Below are positions 35,147 to 46,332 of a stretch of DNA of 64,000 nt, piece after piece (positions within the stretch are counted from its first letter, which is position 1; every line of letters starts with the position of its first letter). The position numbers and the translations under genes were made by a program. Below the pieces are notes generated by a model. The model saw only the letters and a program-made list of their open reading frames with translations. It had not been told where the DNA came from and did no database searches. Source of the DNA: Anthopleura xanthogrammica (lineage: Eukaryota; Cnidaria; Anthozoa; Actiniaria; Actiniidae); the NCBI GenBank assembly GCA_964019055.1, contig OZ025216.1, forward strand, positions 8,173,414 to 8,237,413, in the 5' to 3' direction.

Positions 35147-38100
35147 ATGCCTGAGTCTTCAAGTAAATCGAAAAACCTAATAATTGTAAGTAATTCAGCA
35201 CACGTGATAATATAGATGTCAGCTTCTGGACTAAGTTACAAAACTTTACTCTTTTATTACAATAAGATGACATTTTCACAGATATTCTACTGCAGTATTA
35301 GATTAAAAGAGTTTTGCCAGCTGGAATGCAGTTTATGGAATACCTAACTTGTGCTAGCTAGTATTTTTGTATTGATTACTATAGAATAATTGTAAACACA
35401 CTGTCAATGAAAGCAGATTTCGTATGAGTGTGAAAAGTCCAGCACATGGCACGGTTACGGAGCGTTGTAGACAAGGCACCGAATATCATATGTTTTCATA
35501 CATGGCAAGACACTGACATGGTTACGGCAAGGTGTGGTTTGTGCCATAAATTTTTCATAGTCATACGAAAACTGCTCTAAGCTTATTAACTATTATTATT
35601 AATACTATTGTTATTATTATTATTATTGTCAAAACTAATAGGAAGAAGATGACCTTCCTTATGAAGAGGAGATTATTCGCAATCCATATTCAGTCAAATG
35701 TTGGATCAGATATATTGAACACAAGTCTAAGTCTGGCACCAAGACAGCTATTAATATGGTGTATGAGAGAGCATTGAAAGAGCTTCCTGGAAGGTACTAC
35801 ACATTCAACTGTTGTATACAAATCCCTATCCCTCTACCTGTAGGGGAATTGGTGACCCAGGCCTTCAGTACTTTAGTTTATTTTTAATTCTTTGTATTCA
35901 AGTGTATTTTGTGTTGAAATGCTAGTTTCCTACACTCATGGTTTTACTGCAATAGGTTTTGACTGCTTGTCTGGGCTGCCATAATTTGAGAATTGATGTA
36001 GCTGGCATGGCTAAAAATAATGGCTCGTCAACAGCTGGTCATGATAACCAGCCAAATAGATCTCTTTAGCTTGGTCATGTGTTTTGCCCATTTCAGAACA
36101 TGTGTCATTCCTTTGAGAATAGGATTCTTTGTTTCATTTATATATGCATCCAAATGAAGAAATGATAACTCAAGGGAATGAAATGCAAAAGAGGCAAGCA
36201 AAAGAGGTCTATTAGTATTAACTCTGTCATACCTCATTTCTGGCTCAACATTACTGGTCAAAATTCCCTGCTAGCAGAGTCTCCCGTATAGATGAATCCT
36301 GTTAGAGAAAATGAGAGACAGGGTTCGTCTACAGAAGACGCTGCTAGCAGAGAATGGTCAAAATGACTGCAAGACAAAGATTTGACCAGACAAGTTCTGC
36401 TTCTGGCAAGACATTGTCTGATGACTGGCCATTATTTTTAGCCCTGAGCTTGTGATACCACAGAATCATGTACCTTAATGTTCATTGATGTTTTGTTTTT
36501 TAGTTACAAGCTCTGGTATAATTACTTGAAGCTCAGAAGAAAACAAGTCAAAGGAAAGTAAGTAAAATGCTTTTATATCACTACGAACTATATGATATTA
36601 GTTCTACAATGGTTGTGAGTGGTAATTACTATGTAATATCCCATATACAAGAAAATACAAGTGACAAGTGGCATATTTCATGGTGTATCACAAGAAAGCA
36701 TAATTGTATAACTATCTTATCCCACACCATTGAAAATACCTAGGCATATAGACCATTTACATGTGACGTCAAATCAGCTCAATAGACCCTTTTCGAATTA
36801 TGGCGTCTATGACGTCAAACAAGGAGTCCGAGAATGTCCCGGATGTTATAAGTGATAATGATTGTGTTTTGAAATCTGGGGCATTCCAGTCCTGGATGAT
36901 GCTAGTGCAAATCATTGGGTTTCAACATCCAGGACATTCTCATTCTCCTCGTTTGACATCATAGATGCTATATTCAAAACAGGTCTATTTGGAGGACAGA
37001 ACAAAAGAATTTCATTCTCCTGAAAATTGGAGACCTATTGTTTTGTCCTCCAAATTGAGCTGCATTCAAGAGTGTTACAAGGGGTCAAATAGTCAAGATA
37101 TCCAAAACTCTCTAATGCCTGATGGGATAAAACAATGGAATACTGCAGAATATACAACAAATATCCTGCATTCTGATTGGTTATATTTTCAATGGTGTGG
37201 AATAAATGAGTATGCAATATAAAATTATAAACTTGGTATTTTTGCCTGTAAAATGACATTGTGATGCATAGATTAACTGTTAATGTTTGTTATTTTAAGG
37301 CCATTGACTGATCCAGCTCATGAGGATGTTAACAATGCTTTTGAGAGATCACTTGTTTTTATGCACAAGGTATTAAAATATTTCCCTTACATTGCTCAAC
37401 CTTAGCAGTAGTCCACTAATTCGTGGCTAATGAAAATAGCCCTCTTCACAATTCCCTGCACCATCTTGAAAGGTAGCAAGGCCTTTGCATTGAAGTGAGA
37501 CGAACAGTGAGCTTGCAATGATAGAGACATGTGAATAATTGTCCAAGGTGTTAAGAAAAGGTCTCTATCAGTGCAAGCTCACCATTCAACTTGCTTCGAT
37601 GCAAAGGCACAGGTACCTTTCAAGATGGTGCAGGGAACTATGAAAGGGACTATTGCCTCTGAACTAGCCAATGGGCCATCTCTTGGCTAGTAACATTTCA
37701 GCTATAGCTGTATACTAGCTCATTGGTTAGTGATGAAAAAAGTTAAGGTCGAACATGTCCCTTACTTAGAGCATTGTATGTATTCAATGCTGCTTGTCCA
37801 ACACATTACTGTATTATTCAATAATACTTTAAGCAAATAATTAATGTTATATTCTGCTATTAAACTATCTTTGAAGATGCCTCGGATCTGGCTTAACTAT
37901 TGTCAGTCTCTGGTCGACCAATGCAAGATCACAAAAACAAGAAGAGTGTTCGATAGAGCATTACGAGCACTTCCAATCACCCAGCACTATAGAATATGGC
38001 CTTTGTACCTTAAGTTTGTACGTAAACACCCAATTCATGAGACGGCAGTCAGAGTATACAGAAGATACCTAAAAGTAAGTCGAACATTGTCCTTACTAAC

Positions 38101-41100
38101 TGTTGAAAAAATAACATTTGTATGAGACATACTGATGAATGTTTGTGATTGTCTCTTGAAGCTTGAACCTGAAAACACTGAACAATATGTCAAATATCTT
38201 GTGGATGTTGGATGGATAGATGAAGCAGCCACTAGACTGGCTACAATAGTTAACAAGGTAGACAATTTTACATTTGTTGTTATAATTAACACATCTACAT
38301 GTAATGTATCATATAACTCCGCCTCACCTTGTCTTTTATTGCATGGCTTGTGCGCAAGTCTACCTACTCCATCGTTTATTGCACTTCTCAGGGCTCAAAA
38401 TAATGGACCATCAGTCACTGGCACGACTGGCTAAATTAGTTTTAGCTTGGTCATACTAGTTTCTGGCTCAACATTACTGGTCAAAATGACCAGCAAGGCA
38501 AAGATTTGACCTGAAAAGTTCCAATTCTGGCTGGACTTTGTTTAATGAATGACCATTATTTCTAACTCTCTTTTTGTTTGATTTATTCTAGGAAAACTTT
38601 GTGTCTAAAGAAGGAAAGTCTAACCATCAGGTAATTCAATATCCCTGGTTTTAATGGCCTTCTGTTTTACAGTTGTTACTATTCATACTAAATGTAATAA
38701 TATTTTGTGTTGTTTCTTCTCCCAACAATGTACAGTTATGGCATGATCTGTGTGAGCTGATTTCTAAAAACCCAACCAATATCAAGAGTCTAAAGGTAGC
38801 GGACATCATCAGAGGAGGGCTGCACAAGTTTACTGACAGTCTTGGACAGTTGTGGTGTTTACTTGCTGATTTCTACATTCGAAGTGGACATTTTGAAAAG
38901 GTAGGTAGATATATAGTATCCAGTTACCATACCACAGGAAGCCCATATGTTACCCTAAGTAATGTAGTGAATCAAGGGTGGAGTAGTGAAGTATGATTCC
39001 CTCTCACCTCTGGGATTTCGGGTTCCATTCCTTGAGTCACCATCTTGCTGATTTCTACATTTGAAGTGGACATTTTGAAAAGGTAGGTAGATATATAGTA
39101 TCCAGTTACCATACCACAGGAAGCCCATATGTTACCCTAAGTAATTTAGGGAATCAAGGGTGGAGTAGCAAAGTATGATTCCCTCTCACCTCTGGGATTT
39201 CGGGTTCCATTCCTGGACTCACCATCACGTTAGTAGATTTGATAAGGTCTCTCCCTTGATTTTCTCTGTGTGGGTTCTCCAGTTTTCCTCTCTCCACAAA
39301 ACCTTACAAGCTAAATTCCAATAGTCCCATCACAGATCCCTCCACCATCTTGCAAGGCAGCTGGGCCTTTGCATCGAAGCAAGACAAACAGTGAGCTTGC
39401 AAATGATTGAGACCTTTTTTTTAACACCTTGGACAATTATTCACATGTCCCTATCATTGCCAGCTCACTTTTCATCTCACTTTGATGAAAAAGTCCCAGC
39501 TACCTTTCAAGATGGTGCAGGGAAACGTGGAGGAGGCTATTCAATCTGTGAGTTAGCCATACCCTGAATGTGATCAGACAGGTTGTTTCAGGGTTTGATT
39601 AAATTTGAAGGTTTTGAAGGTAATTTTGGTATGGTTTGTTTTATCCAGGCAAGGGATGTTTACGAAGAAGCAATACAGACTGTTATGACTGTAAGAGATT
39701 TTGGTCAGGTATGTTCAAACTATATGGTTTTGTCATATCTTTTGTATAACTCACTATCCAAATCAGACAACATTAACCTATCATTTTCTGTAAACAACAC
39801 ATATTCTTATCTAGTACTCTTATTAGAACACTCATTCACTGATGACCGAACCCTTATCCACACCCTACTGAAGGTATATATATTAATGTAATTCTATATA
39901 ATACTTTGTTTGTCCAGGTGTTTGATGCTTATGCTCAGTTTGAAGAGAGTATGATCAATGCTAAGATGGAAACCACTGCAGAGATGGGTGCCGCAGAAGA
40001 AGGTGAAACACATGACTTTTATGTTGTGTTATCAATTTAACTTTAATAACTATCATTCATGATAATTATGTGAGGCTAAAAATGATATTTTGATTTTATT
40101 ACAGAGGATATTGATTTAGAACTCAGGCTGGCCAGGTTTGAAAATCTCATGGATAGACGTCCATTGCTTCTGAGCAGGTTAGTATATACCTTCTTGTTGT
40201 TGCTGCCTTTGCCTTACTGGTATAGACTCTTTATAAATGACATCAAAGCAGCTCAATTTGGAGGACAAAACAAAGGAATTTCAATCTCCTGAGAATTAGA
40301 AATCTATTGTTTTGTCCTCCAAATTGAGCTGCATTCTGACGTGCTGTAAAAGGTCTATAGGAGCATTTCCAATGCCATATGTAAAACACTTGGACATCAC
40401 CTTAAGAAGTAAGTCTTTCTTATTGTTGTTTGTAGTGTGCTCTTGCGTCAGAATCCACACAATGTCCATGAATGGCACAAGAGAGTAAAACTCTATGAAG
40501 GCAAACCAAAAGAAATCATAAACACCTTTACAGAAGCAGTACAGACTGTCGACCCTAAACTAGCTACTGGTAAACTGAATACAATATGGATAGAATTTGC
40601 CAAGTTCTATGAGAAGCACAACCAGATAAATGAAGCAAGAGTGATATTTGACAAGGCAACAAAAGTCAACTACAGACATGTTGATGACTTGGCTAGTGTG
40701 TGGTGTGAATATGCTGAGATGGAGATAAGACATGAGTAAGTTGTGGAAGTGTTTTACTTGCCTATCATACCTGGCTGATTTTAATCTACCATTTATTTGT
40801 TGGTTGATTCCAGTTTTTTGGCTTCTACTCAAAACGTGTCATGTTTCTCCTAACACTTTTCTCATGTTCTGACAAACACCACATGCTTTATAATGCCACA
40901 CAGCACAGCACAGCACAGCACAGCACAGCACAGCACAGCACAGCACAGCACAGCACAGCACAGCACAGCACAGCACAGCACAGCACAGCACAGCACAGCA
41001 CAGCACAGCACAGCACAGCACAGCACAGCACAGCACAGCACAGCACAGCACAGCACAGCACAGCACAGCACAGCACAGCACAGCACAGGACAGCACAGCA

Positions 41101-44100
41101 CAGCACAGTAAAGCACAGCATAACATAGCACAGCACAGGACACCACAGCACAGCACAGTAAAGCACAGCACAACATAGCACAGCACAGCACAGGACACCA
41201 CAGCACAGCACAGTAAAGCACAGCACAACATAGCACAGCAATGCACACCACACCACAGCACAGCACAGCACAGTAAAGCACAGCACAACATAGCACAGCA
41301 CAGCACAGCAATGCACAGCACAGCTCAGCACAGCACAGTAAAGCACAGCACAGCAATGCACAGCTCAGCACAGCACAGCACAGCAATGCACAGCACAGTA
41401 AAGCACAGCACAACACAGCACAACACAGCACAGCAAGCAAGTTATTCCTTTATAAAATACGAATTACAATAACCATTATTTTGGATATGAATGGAAAAAA
41501 TAGAAAGTGTGTGCACGTGCTGTGTGCTCTCATAAAGCACGCACCCCTAACCAATCAGAACGAGAGATTTATAATAGCTATATAAACAAACACAATAATG
41601 TTTTAACGAGAGGGAAAAGAGCAGAACAGGAGTTCATGTAAAACTCATTTTTTTCTACCAGGAACTACCAACGCGCTTTGGAGCTGATGAGAAAAGCAAC
41701 TGCAGTTCCATCCACAAAAACAGACTACTATGATCAGGTAGGTGGTCAACTGTCAGTAAGTAAATTCATTAATTTTTGAATCATTTTTCATGGAAATCAT
41801 AGTATGTAATTGTATTTTGGTATTCCTTTTCAGGGAGAAACCGTGCAGAAACGTGTCCATAAATCACTCAAGTTGTGGTCAATGTATGCTGATCTTGAGG
41901 AAAGTCTCGGAACCTTCCAGTCCACAAAGGCTGTTTATAGTCGTGTTTTAGATCTGCGAATAGCTAATCCACAGATTATAATCAACTACGCCTTATTCCT
42001 GGAAGAACATCGCTACTTCGAGGAAAGTTTTAAGGTCAGTGAAAGGAGATTTACTTTTCACTATACTTTTCGCATTATTTTAAAGTTTGACAATATAGAC
42101 CCCTTGTAGCACTTCGGAATGCAGCTCAATTTGGAGAAGAAAAAAACAATAGGTTTCCAGTAGGCGATGTGCATCAAAGCTCATAAAGCACTCTGGGAAA
42201 GTGAGTCCTGTAAAAATGGAATAGGAAAATCTAAGGAACTATCAGAAAAAAATTACTCTGTTATTTTCGTCTGTTAAAATACTTACATTTCCATAGAAAT
42301 TGTCAAAGGAAAAATTGTCAGATGAATTTTAAGAGGAGCCGAAAAAGCGTAAGGACTCACTTTCCCATCACGCCTTGTGCCAGAACTTCGAGCTTATGCA
42401 CATAGGTTATTCTCAGGAGATTGAAATTCTTTTGTTTTGTCCTCAAATTGGGCTGCTTTAACGTCACGTGGAAGAGGCCTACATATGACAAGAAATGTAT
42501 GTGTTGTTATTGACAGGTTTTTGAGCGGGGCGTGGCCATGTTCAAGTGGCCTAATGTCTTCGACATCTGGAATACGTATCTGAGCAAGTTCATTAGACGA
42601 TATGTAAGTAACTGTTGAAGACGTATGTGTAAGAGTATTCCACTGGTTATTAACCATCATTTATTCGCATATATGTAGGGTGGTAGCAAGATTGAAAGAG
42701 CCAGAGATTTATTTGAGCAGGTTCTCGATGGATGCCCAGCAAAATACGCCAAGAGTTAGTATTTTCTTGTCATTTTCTACTTGTATAGAATACCTTATAT
42801 ACACAACAGCATTATAGAGCAGGTTTCGTGGGGGTGTGAAATGTCACGGCACGGTTATGGCACGGACACGGCACCGAATGTCGAATGTATTCATACACGG
42901 CACGGCACTGACACAGTCACGACAAGGCGCGGTCCGTGCCGTACGTTTTTTATAGTCATACCAAAACCACTCTATGTTACTGATGTTGTGCTGTGTCTCT
43001 ATGGTTTCAGCGTTTTATTTGATGTATGCTAAGCTCGAAGAGGATCATGGTCTAGCTCGTCATGCTATGGCTATTTACGACAGAGCAACCAAGGGTGTGC
43101 TTCCTGAAGAACAGTTTGAGGTATGGCTTCCTCATTCTTTATAGTTTTCTCTTTCTCTTTCTCTTTCTCTTTCTCTTTCTCTTTCTCTTTCTCTTTCTCT
43201 TTCTCTTTCTCTTTCTCTTTCTCTCTTCTTGTTAAAAGAGGAGTTGGTACCAATGTACTTGCATTTGACTTGCCTGTTCTATTCTCGACTGAACCTCATA
43301 TGTGAATTGAGTTTGTTCGATGTGTTGTTCTCTCCTTTGCCACGAGGGTTTTTCTCCGGGTTTTCCGGCTTTCCTCCCAACATAAAAATGTGTGGAGCGA
43401 ACCTCACGGAAGAGCCCCTTACAGAGAGTGATGGTTGTAGAATATATAAGTTTTAGTTCACCGCGTATATGAAAACTAGGAATGATTTTTTGTGTCATTA
43501 TTTTACCAGATGTTCAACCTGTACATCAAGAGAGCAGCAGAGATCTTCGGTGTGACGCACACGAGAGAAATCTTCGAACAAGCCATCGAAGTATTGCACG
43601 ATGACCAGGCTAGGTAAACCTTGTGTTATTCATTTACTTAGCGTTGTATTCGTTTCTCTATTAATCCTTCATTATTTTTCTTCCAACAGACAAATGTGCA
43701 TACGTTTTGCTGAACTGGAAAGAAAACTGGGTGAAATTGACCGTGCACGTGCTGTATACATGCATGCATCACAGATGTCAGATCCGAGGGTGAGTTGAGT
43801 TATGGAACAGGAATAATATAATAATAGTATTGACCGTGCACGTGCTGTATACATGCATGCATCACAGATGTCAGATCCGAGGGTGAGTTGAGTTATGGAA
43901 CATGAATAATATAATGATAGTATTGACCGTGCACGTGCTGTATACATGCATGCATTACAGATGTCAGATCCGAGGGTGAGTTGAGTTATGGAACAGGAAT
44001 AATATAATAATAGTATTGACCGTGCACGTGTTGTATACATGCATGCATCACAGATGTCAGATCCGAGGGTGAGTTGAGTTATGGAACAGGAATAATATAA

Positions 44101-46225
44101 TAATAATAGAGCTGTTAAGTTGTGACGTATTTCCGGGTCCCACTGCTCACAAAACCGCTAAAATAGAGCGAAAAATGTTCTCAATGATTTAATTAGGACT
44201 TTGCACAACAAATCCTGTCACGAAGAAAAAGTACAAAAAATCTTTATGAAACTGCTTTTCGTTTTGGACCCGGAAGTCGTTTTTTTTTTCATTCGATTAA
44301 CGTCACAACTAAAACTGAGCTCTATAGTAATGCACGTGCACGTGCACGTGCTACATACAGGCATGCATCACAGAACGAAACAGGAATAAAAAGGTTTGCC
44401 GGAGTTACATCAACTATCTTATTTCCCTACAGAGAACTTCGGAATTTTGGAAGGTTTGGAACGAGTTCGAAGTACGCCATGGAAACGAGGATACTTTCCG
44501 TGAGATGCTGCGAATCAAAAGAAGCGTACAGGCCCAGTTCAATACACAGGTAGCCCAGAGCTCATTTATTTTATTTTTACACAGCCGGAAAAGAAAATAT
44601 CAATTTTTATTTAAATCTCTTTATTTTTGCTTCTAGGTTAACTTCATGTCTGCCCAGATGTTGGCAGCAGCTGCTGGTAAAGGCGCAGGCGCTGGTAAGT
44701 TGTAGATAAGTATTTGAAAATATACAAGGAAAACTCTTACGGTATATACTAGTTATACAATTCTTGCTTGTGGGATATTCCATGGTGTGCACGAGAAGGC
44801 TTTGCCTATTTTATCCCACACCATTGAAATTGTGGAATACCGCCAAATACACAAAGGCTTTCCTGATGACCACGTTCACTGTGAAGTAAATATCGTCTCG
44901 ACCAATCATAGCGCGCGAAACTTTATATTTAAATCTAAAATTATACAAAGTATCAATAAATTGAATTGTATGAAATGTTCGAATTTCAGACGAGGGAGGT
45001 GAAACCACAGACGAGATGAAGCGACTTGAACAGCAAGTTTTAGCAGCGGCAGAGCAAGCGAGGAAGGAAGCTCTGCAACCAAAAGAAAAAGTACTTTTTG
45101 TAAGGTAAGAAAAAGTAAAATCACTGAGCAAGTAACATCCTAGTTAAGAAAAAAAATCTGTTAAGCTTTGGCTCAGTGTTGCACGTACCACAGCGTGGGA
45201 TATGCCGGGACACTCAACAGACGGCTGTTCCATTTTACTGTGAAGCCCAGAATCGAATTGGAATTTGGAAGTTGATTTTTACATCAAGACTTGTTACACG
45301 ATGTTTTTAGGGGAGAAACAACAGGAGATGATGATGAATCAGCTGCGGCGAAAACTACTAATCCAGAAGAGATAGATATTGATGATGATGACGACGATGA
45401 TGATGATGAGGATGGTGACAATCAAACGAGAGGTAGGAATATTACTAGTTATATATTTTCACTGCATACTCATTATCACGTCGCAGTAAGTTAAGTTATG
45501 GGTGAGATCCGCGACTGTTGTGATATGAGGTAAACAGCGAGAAGAGGAACCGTTCAGGCTGAAGAGCACCGCCAACAGGGGAGGTGGGTGGGACAAAACT
45601 CGGCTTCTCGCGACGCTCCGAACGACGTTAAGCAATAAGGCATGTATGTGGAGTTAATTTATACAGCTCCGTGCTAATTAATTATGCAGTGAGAATAGTA
45701 TCAAGTAGAACTTACTAGAATTATCTTTTATTTTCTCACACTGTTTTTCGATTTTCATTTAGAAATACAAATTGAAGAACAAACTGTACCAACAGAGGTA
45801 AGTCAGTCGGGTTGCTAAGGCAACAAACTGCTGAACATAATAGAGCGGGCTCGTTCGTACTAAGAATGGAGCTGTTAAGTGTGACGTCACTCGTATGGAA
45901 AATCGACTTCCGGGTCCAAAACGAAAAGCAGTTTTATAAAGATTTTTTCTTACTTTTTCTTCATGACAGGATTTGTTGTCCAAAGTTCTAACTGTTTCAG
46001 GTGGAGGTTAAATTACTGAGAACATTTTTCGGTTTTTTCATTTTTCATTTATCAGTTTAGCGGTTTTTGTGAGCAGTTGGACCCGGAAATACGTCACAAC
46101 TTAACAGCTCTATACTACGAAACAATGAATTTTTCTCCTGATTTTCTCCCATTCTTTTCTTACATTCAAACACGTACATCTTTTCTTTGTAGGTTTTTGG
46201 TGGTTTGACGAAAGACGATGACTGA
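35147..46225 (+). CDS. XAB2: Pre-mRNA-splicing factor SYF1 / XPA-binding protein 2
   Basis: HAT-repeat scaffold of the Prp19/NineTeen-related spliceosome complex, also linked to transcription-coupled repair; nuclear; predicted 854 aa (human 855). Exons: 35147-35185, 35642-35793, 36504-36557, 37300-37369, 37877-38074, 38162-38257, 38592-38630, 38736-38900, 39649-39708, 39918-40002, 40105-40177, 40436-40735, 41662-41737, 41834-42034, 42517-42603, 42679-42754, 43011-43120, 43510-43613, 43690-43789, 44433-44549, 44637-44694, 44990-45104, 45311-45432, 45763-45797, 46193-46225. Landmarks: DLPYEEEIIRNPYSVKCWIR, RALRALPITQHYRIWPLYL, VLLRQNPHNVHEWHKRV, ADLEESLGTFQSTKAVYSR, AAEIFGVTHTREIFEQAIEV. The acidic C-terminal stretch of Asp is typical. 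All junctions are in frame. Exons 8 and 19 have extra decayed copies downstream. Confidence 0.97.
35430..35578. repeat. Dispersed repeat (GGCACGGTTACGG type), two copies in XAB2
   Basis: This block (agcacatggcacggttacgg, caccgaatatc, ttcatagtcatacgaaaac) matches 42820-42976 (tgtcacggcacggttatgg, caccgaatgtcgaat, ttatagtcataccaaaac). Both lie in XAB2 introns. Neither shows clear terminal inverted repeats; both have imperfect internal 'cacggcacgg' runs. Confidence 0.65.
36010..36445. mobile_element. MITE, family C, interrupted by a family B MITE
   Basis: Outer ends 'ctaaaaataatggctcgtca' and 'gactggccattatttttagc' belong to family C. From 36057 to 36211 a family B copy (atagatctctttagcttgg ... 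caaaagaggtctatt) is inserted within it. The 'tctggctcaacattactggtc' block continues on the right side, giving the insertion order. It lies in XAB2 intron 2. Confidence 0.75.
36603..37222. mobile_element. Three-deep nest of MITEs in XAB2 intron 3
   Basis: A family F element (36603-36745 and about 37091-37222) is split by a family A element (about 36747-36783 and 36985-37090). That is split in turn by a third element (about 36783-36985) with arms 'gacccttttcgaattatggc', 'tgacgtcaaacaagga' and complements. Each inner unit separates halves that are contiguous in other copies. Confidence 0.75.
37433..37660. mobile_element. MITE, family H (CCCTGCACCATCTTGAAAGG type)
   Basis: Arms 'attccctgcaccatcttgaa' and 'ttcaagatggtgcagggaac' face each other with further pairing of 'gtgagcttgcaatga'. 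A second copy lies at 39322-39545. Both are in XAB2 introns (4 and 8). Confidence 0.8.
38392..38570. mobile_element. MITE, family C
   Basis: 'agggctcaaaataatggacc' opens and 'aatgaccattatttctaac' closes the copy. Interior 'ggctcaacattactggtcaa' is shared with the 36010 copy. It is in XAB2 intron 6. Confidence 0.75.
38862..39225. repeat. 182-bp tandem duplication including the end of XAB2 exon 8
   Basis: Two units, 38862-39043 and 39044-39225, are nearly identical. Unit 1 starts inside exon 8 and includes the last 39 coding bases plus the GTAGGT donor. Unit 2 repeats the exon end and donor, but a C-to-T change turns the CGA (Arg) codon into TGA. Only unit 1 can encode XAB2. The intronic part carries SINE-2-like sequence. 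Confidence 0.9.
39322..39545. mobile_element. MITE, family H, second copy
   Basis: Arms 'cctccaccatcttgcaaggc' and 'ctttcaagatggtgcaggga', plus the inner 'gtgagcttgcaaatgattga' and 'tcattgccagctcac', match the 37433-37660 copy. It lies in XAB2 intron 8. Confidence 0.75.
40221..40360. mobile_element. MITE, family A
   Basis: 'tatagactctttataaatga' and 'gtgctgtaaaaggtctatag' tips, with perfect 'agctcaatttggaggacaaa' and 'ttgtcctccaaattgagct' arms. It lies in XAB2 intron 11. Confidence 0.85.
40901..41437. repeat. (CACAG)n pentanucleotide array, about 540 bp
   Basis: The first about 190 bp are perfect CACAG units. From about 41090 onward variants (cagga, cagta, caaca, caatg) form a higher-order pattern, e.g. 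'cagtaaagcacagcacaaca' recurs. It lies in XAB2 intron 12; long Cys/Ala-rich frames over it are artefacts. Confidence 0.95.
42093..42478. mobile_element. MITE, family A, split by an insertion
   Basis: The left part 'tagaccccttgtagcacttcg' plus 'gcagctcaatttggag' and the right part 'ctcaggagattgaaattctt' plus 'ttaacgtcacgtggaag' are separated by about 250 bp (about 42160-42410). The insert has its own inverted ends (catcaaagctcataaagcac... and ...gtgccagaacttcgagcttatgcac) and 'ggaaagtgagtcctg' / 'aaggactcactttccc' arms. It lies in XAB2 intron 14. Confidence 0.7.
43146..43225. repeat. (CTTTCT)n hexanucleotide microsatellite
   Basis: About 13 perfect hexamer units just downstream of the XAB2 exon 17 donor at 43120. 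Confidence 0.95.
43737..44112 (+). repeat. 93-bp tandem repeat (4 units) derived from the end of XAB2 exon 19
   Basis: Units start at 43737, 43830, 43923 and 44016, each 93 bp. Every unit contains the last 53 coding bases of exon 19 (from ttgaccgtgcacgtgctg), its GTGAGT donor and about 40 bp of intron. Unit 1 is the true exon end. The others differ by one to three substitutions. Because 93 is a multiple of 3 the frame would be kept, but TGA in the intronic part blocks read-through. Confidence 0.95.
44106..44325. mobile_element. MITE, family D
   Basis: Opens 'agagctgttaagttgtgacg' and 'tatttccgggtcccactgc', closes 'acttccgg'-type complement 'gacccggaagtcg' and 'taacgtcac'. It sits directly after the 93-bp repeats in XAB2 intron 19. 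Confidence 0.8.
44742..44960. mobile_element. MITE, family F, diverged copy
   Basis: Contains 'tatactagttatacaattct', 'tgggatattccatggtgtgc' and 'ttttatcccacaccattga', as in the other family F copies. XAB2 intron 21. Confidence 0.65.
45868..46115. mobile_element. MITE, family D
   Basis: Starts 'gagctgttaagtgtgacgtc' and ends 'tacgtcacaacttaacagctc', with the 'cgacttccgggtccaaaacg' and 'ttggacccggaaatacgtca' arms intact. XAB2 intron 24. This is the best-preserved copy of the family here. Confidence 0.9.
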
Positions 46226-46292
46226 TGGCTGATCAAAATGATAGTCGGTATCCATGTGACTTTTATCCTGTAAAGCGAGCAAGTAGTCTTGT

Positions 46293-46298
46293 AATAAA
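46293..46298 (+). promoter_or_regulatory. Polyadenylation signal AATAAA of XAB2
   Basis: 68 bp after the XAB2 stop and only 35 bp before the stop codon of the opposing GPCR gene, so the two transcripts' 3' ends probably overlap. Confidence 0.65.
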
Positions 46299-46332
46299 AC
46301 GACATTTTTTCCATAAACATGGCGTCATGTTT

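Noticed and set aside
40839..41440. Cys/Ala/Leu-rich frames on the minus strand and Ser/Thr/Ala/Gln/His frames on the plus strand
   Set aside because: Artefacts of the (CACAG)n array in XAB2 intron 12.
43672..44040. Minus-strand frame with repeated SILLLYYSCSITQLTLGSD
   Set aside because: Shadow of the four 93-bp tandem units on the opposite strand.
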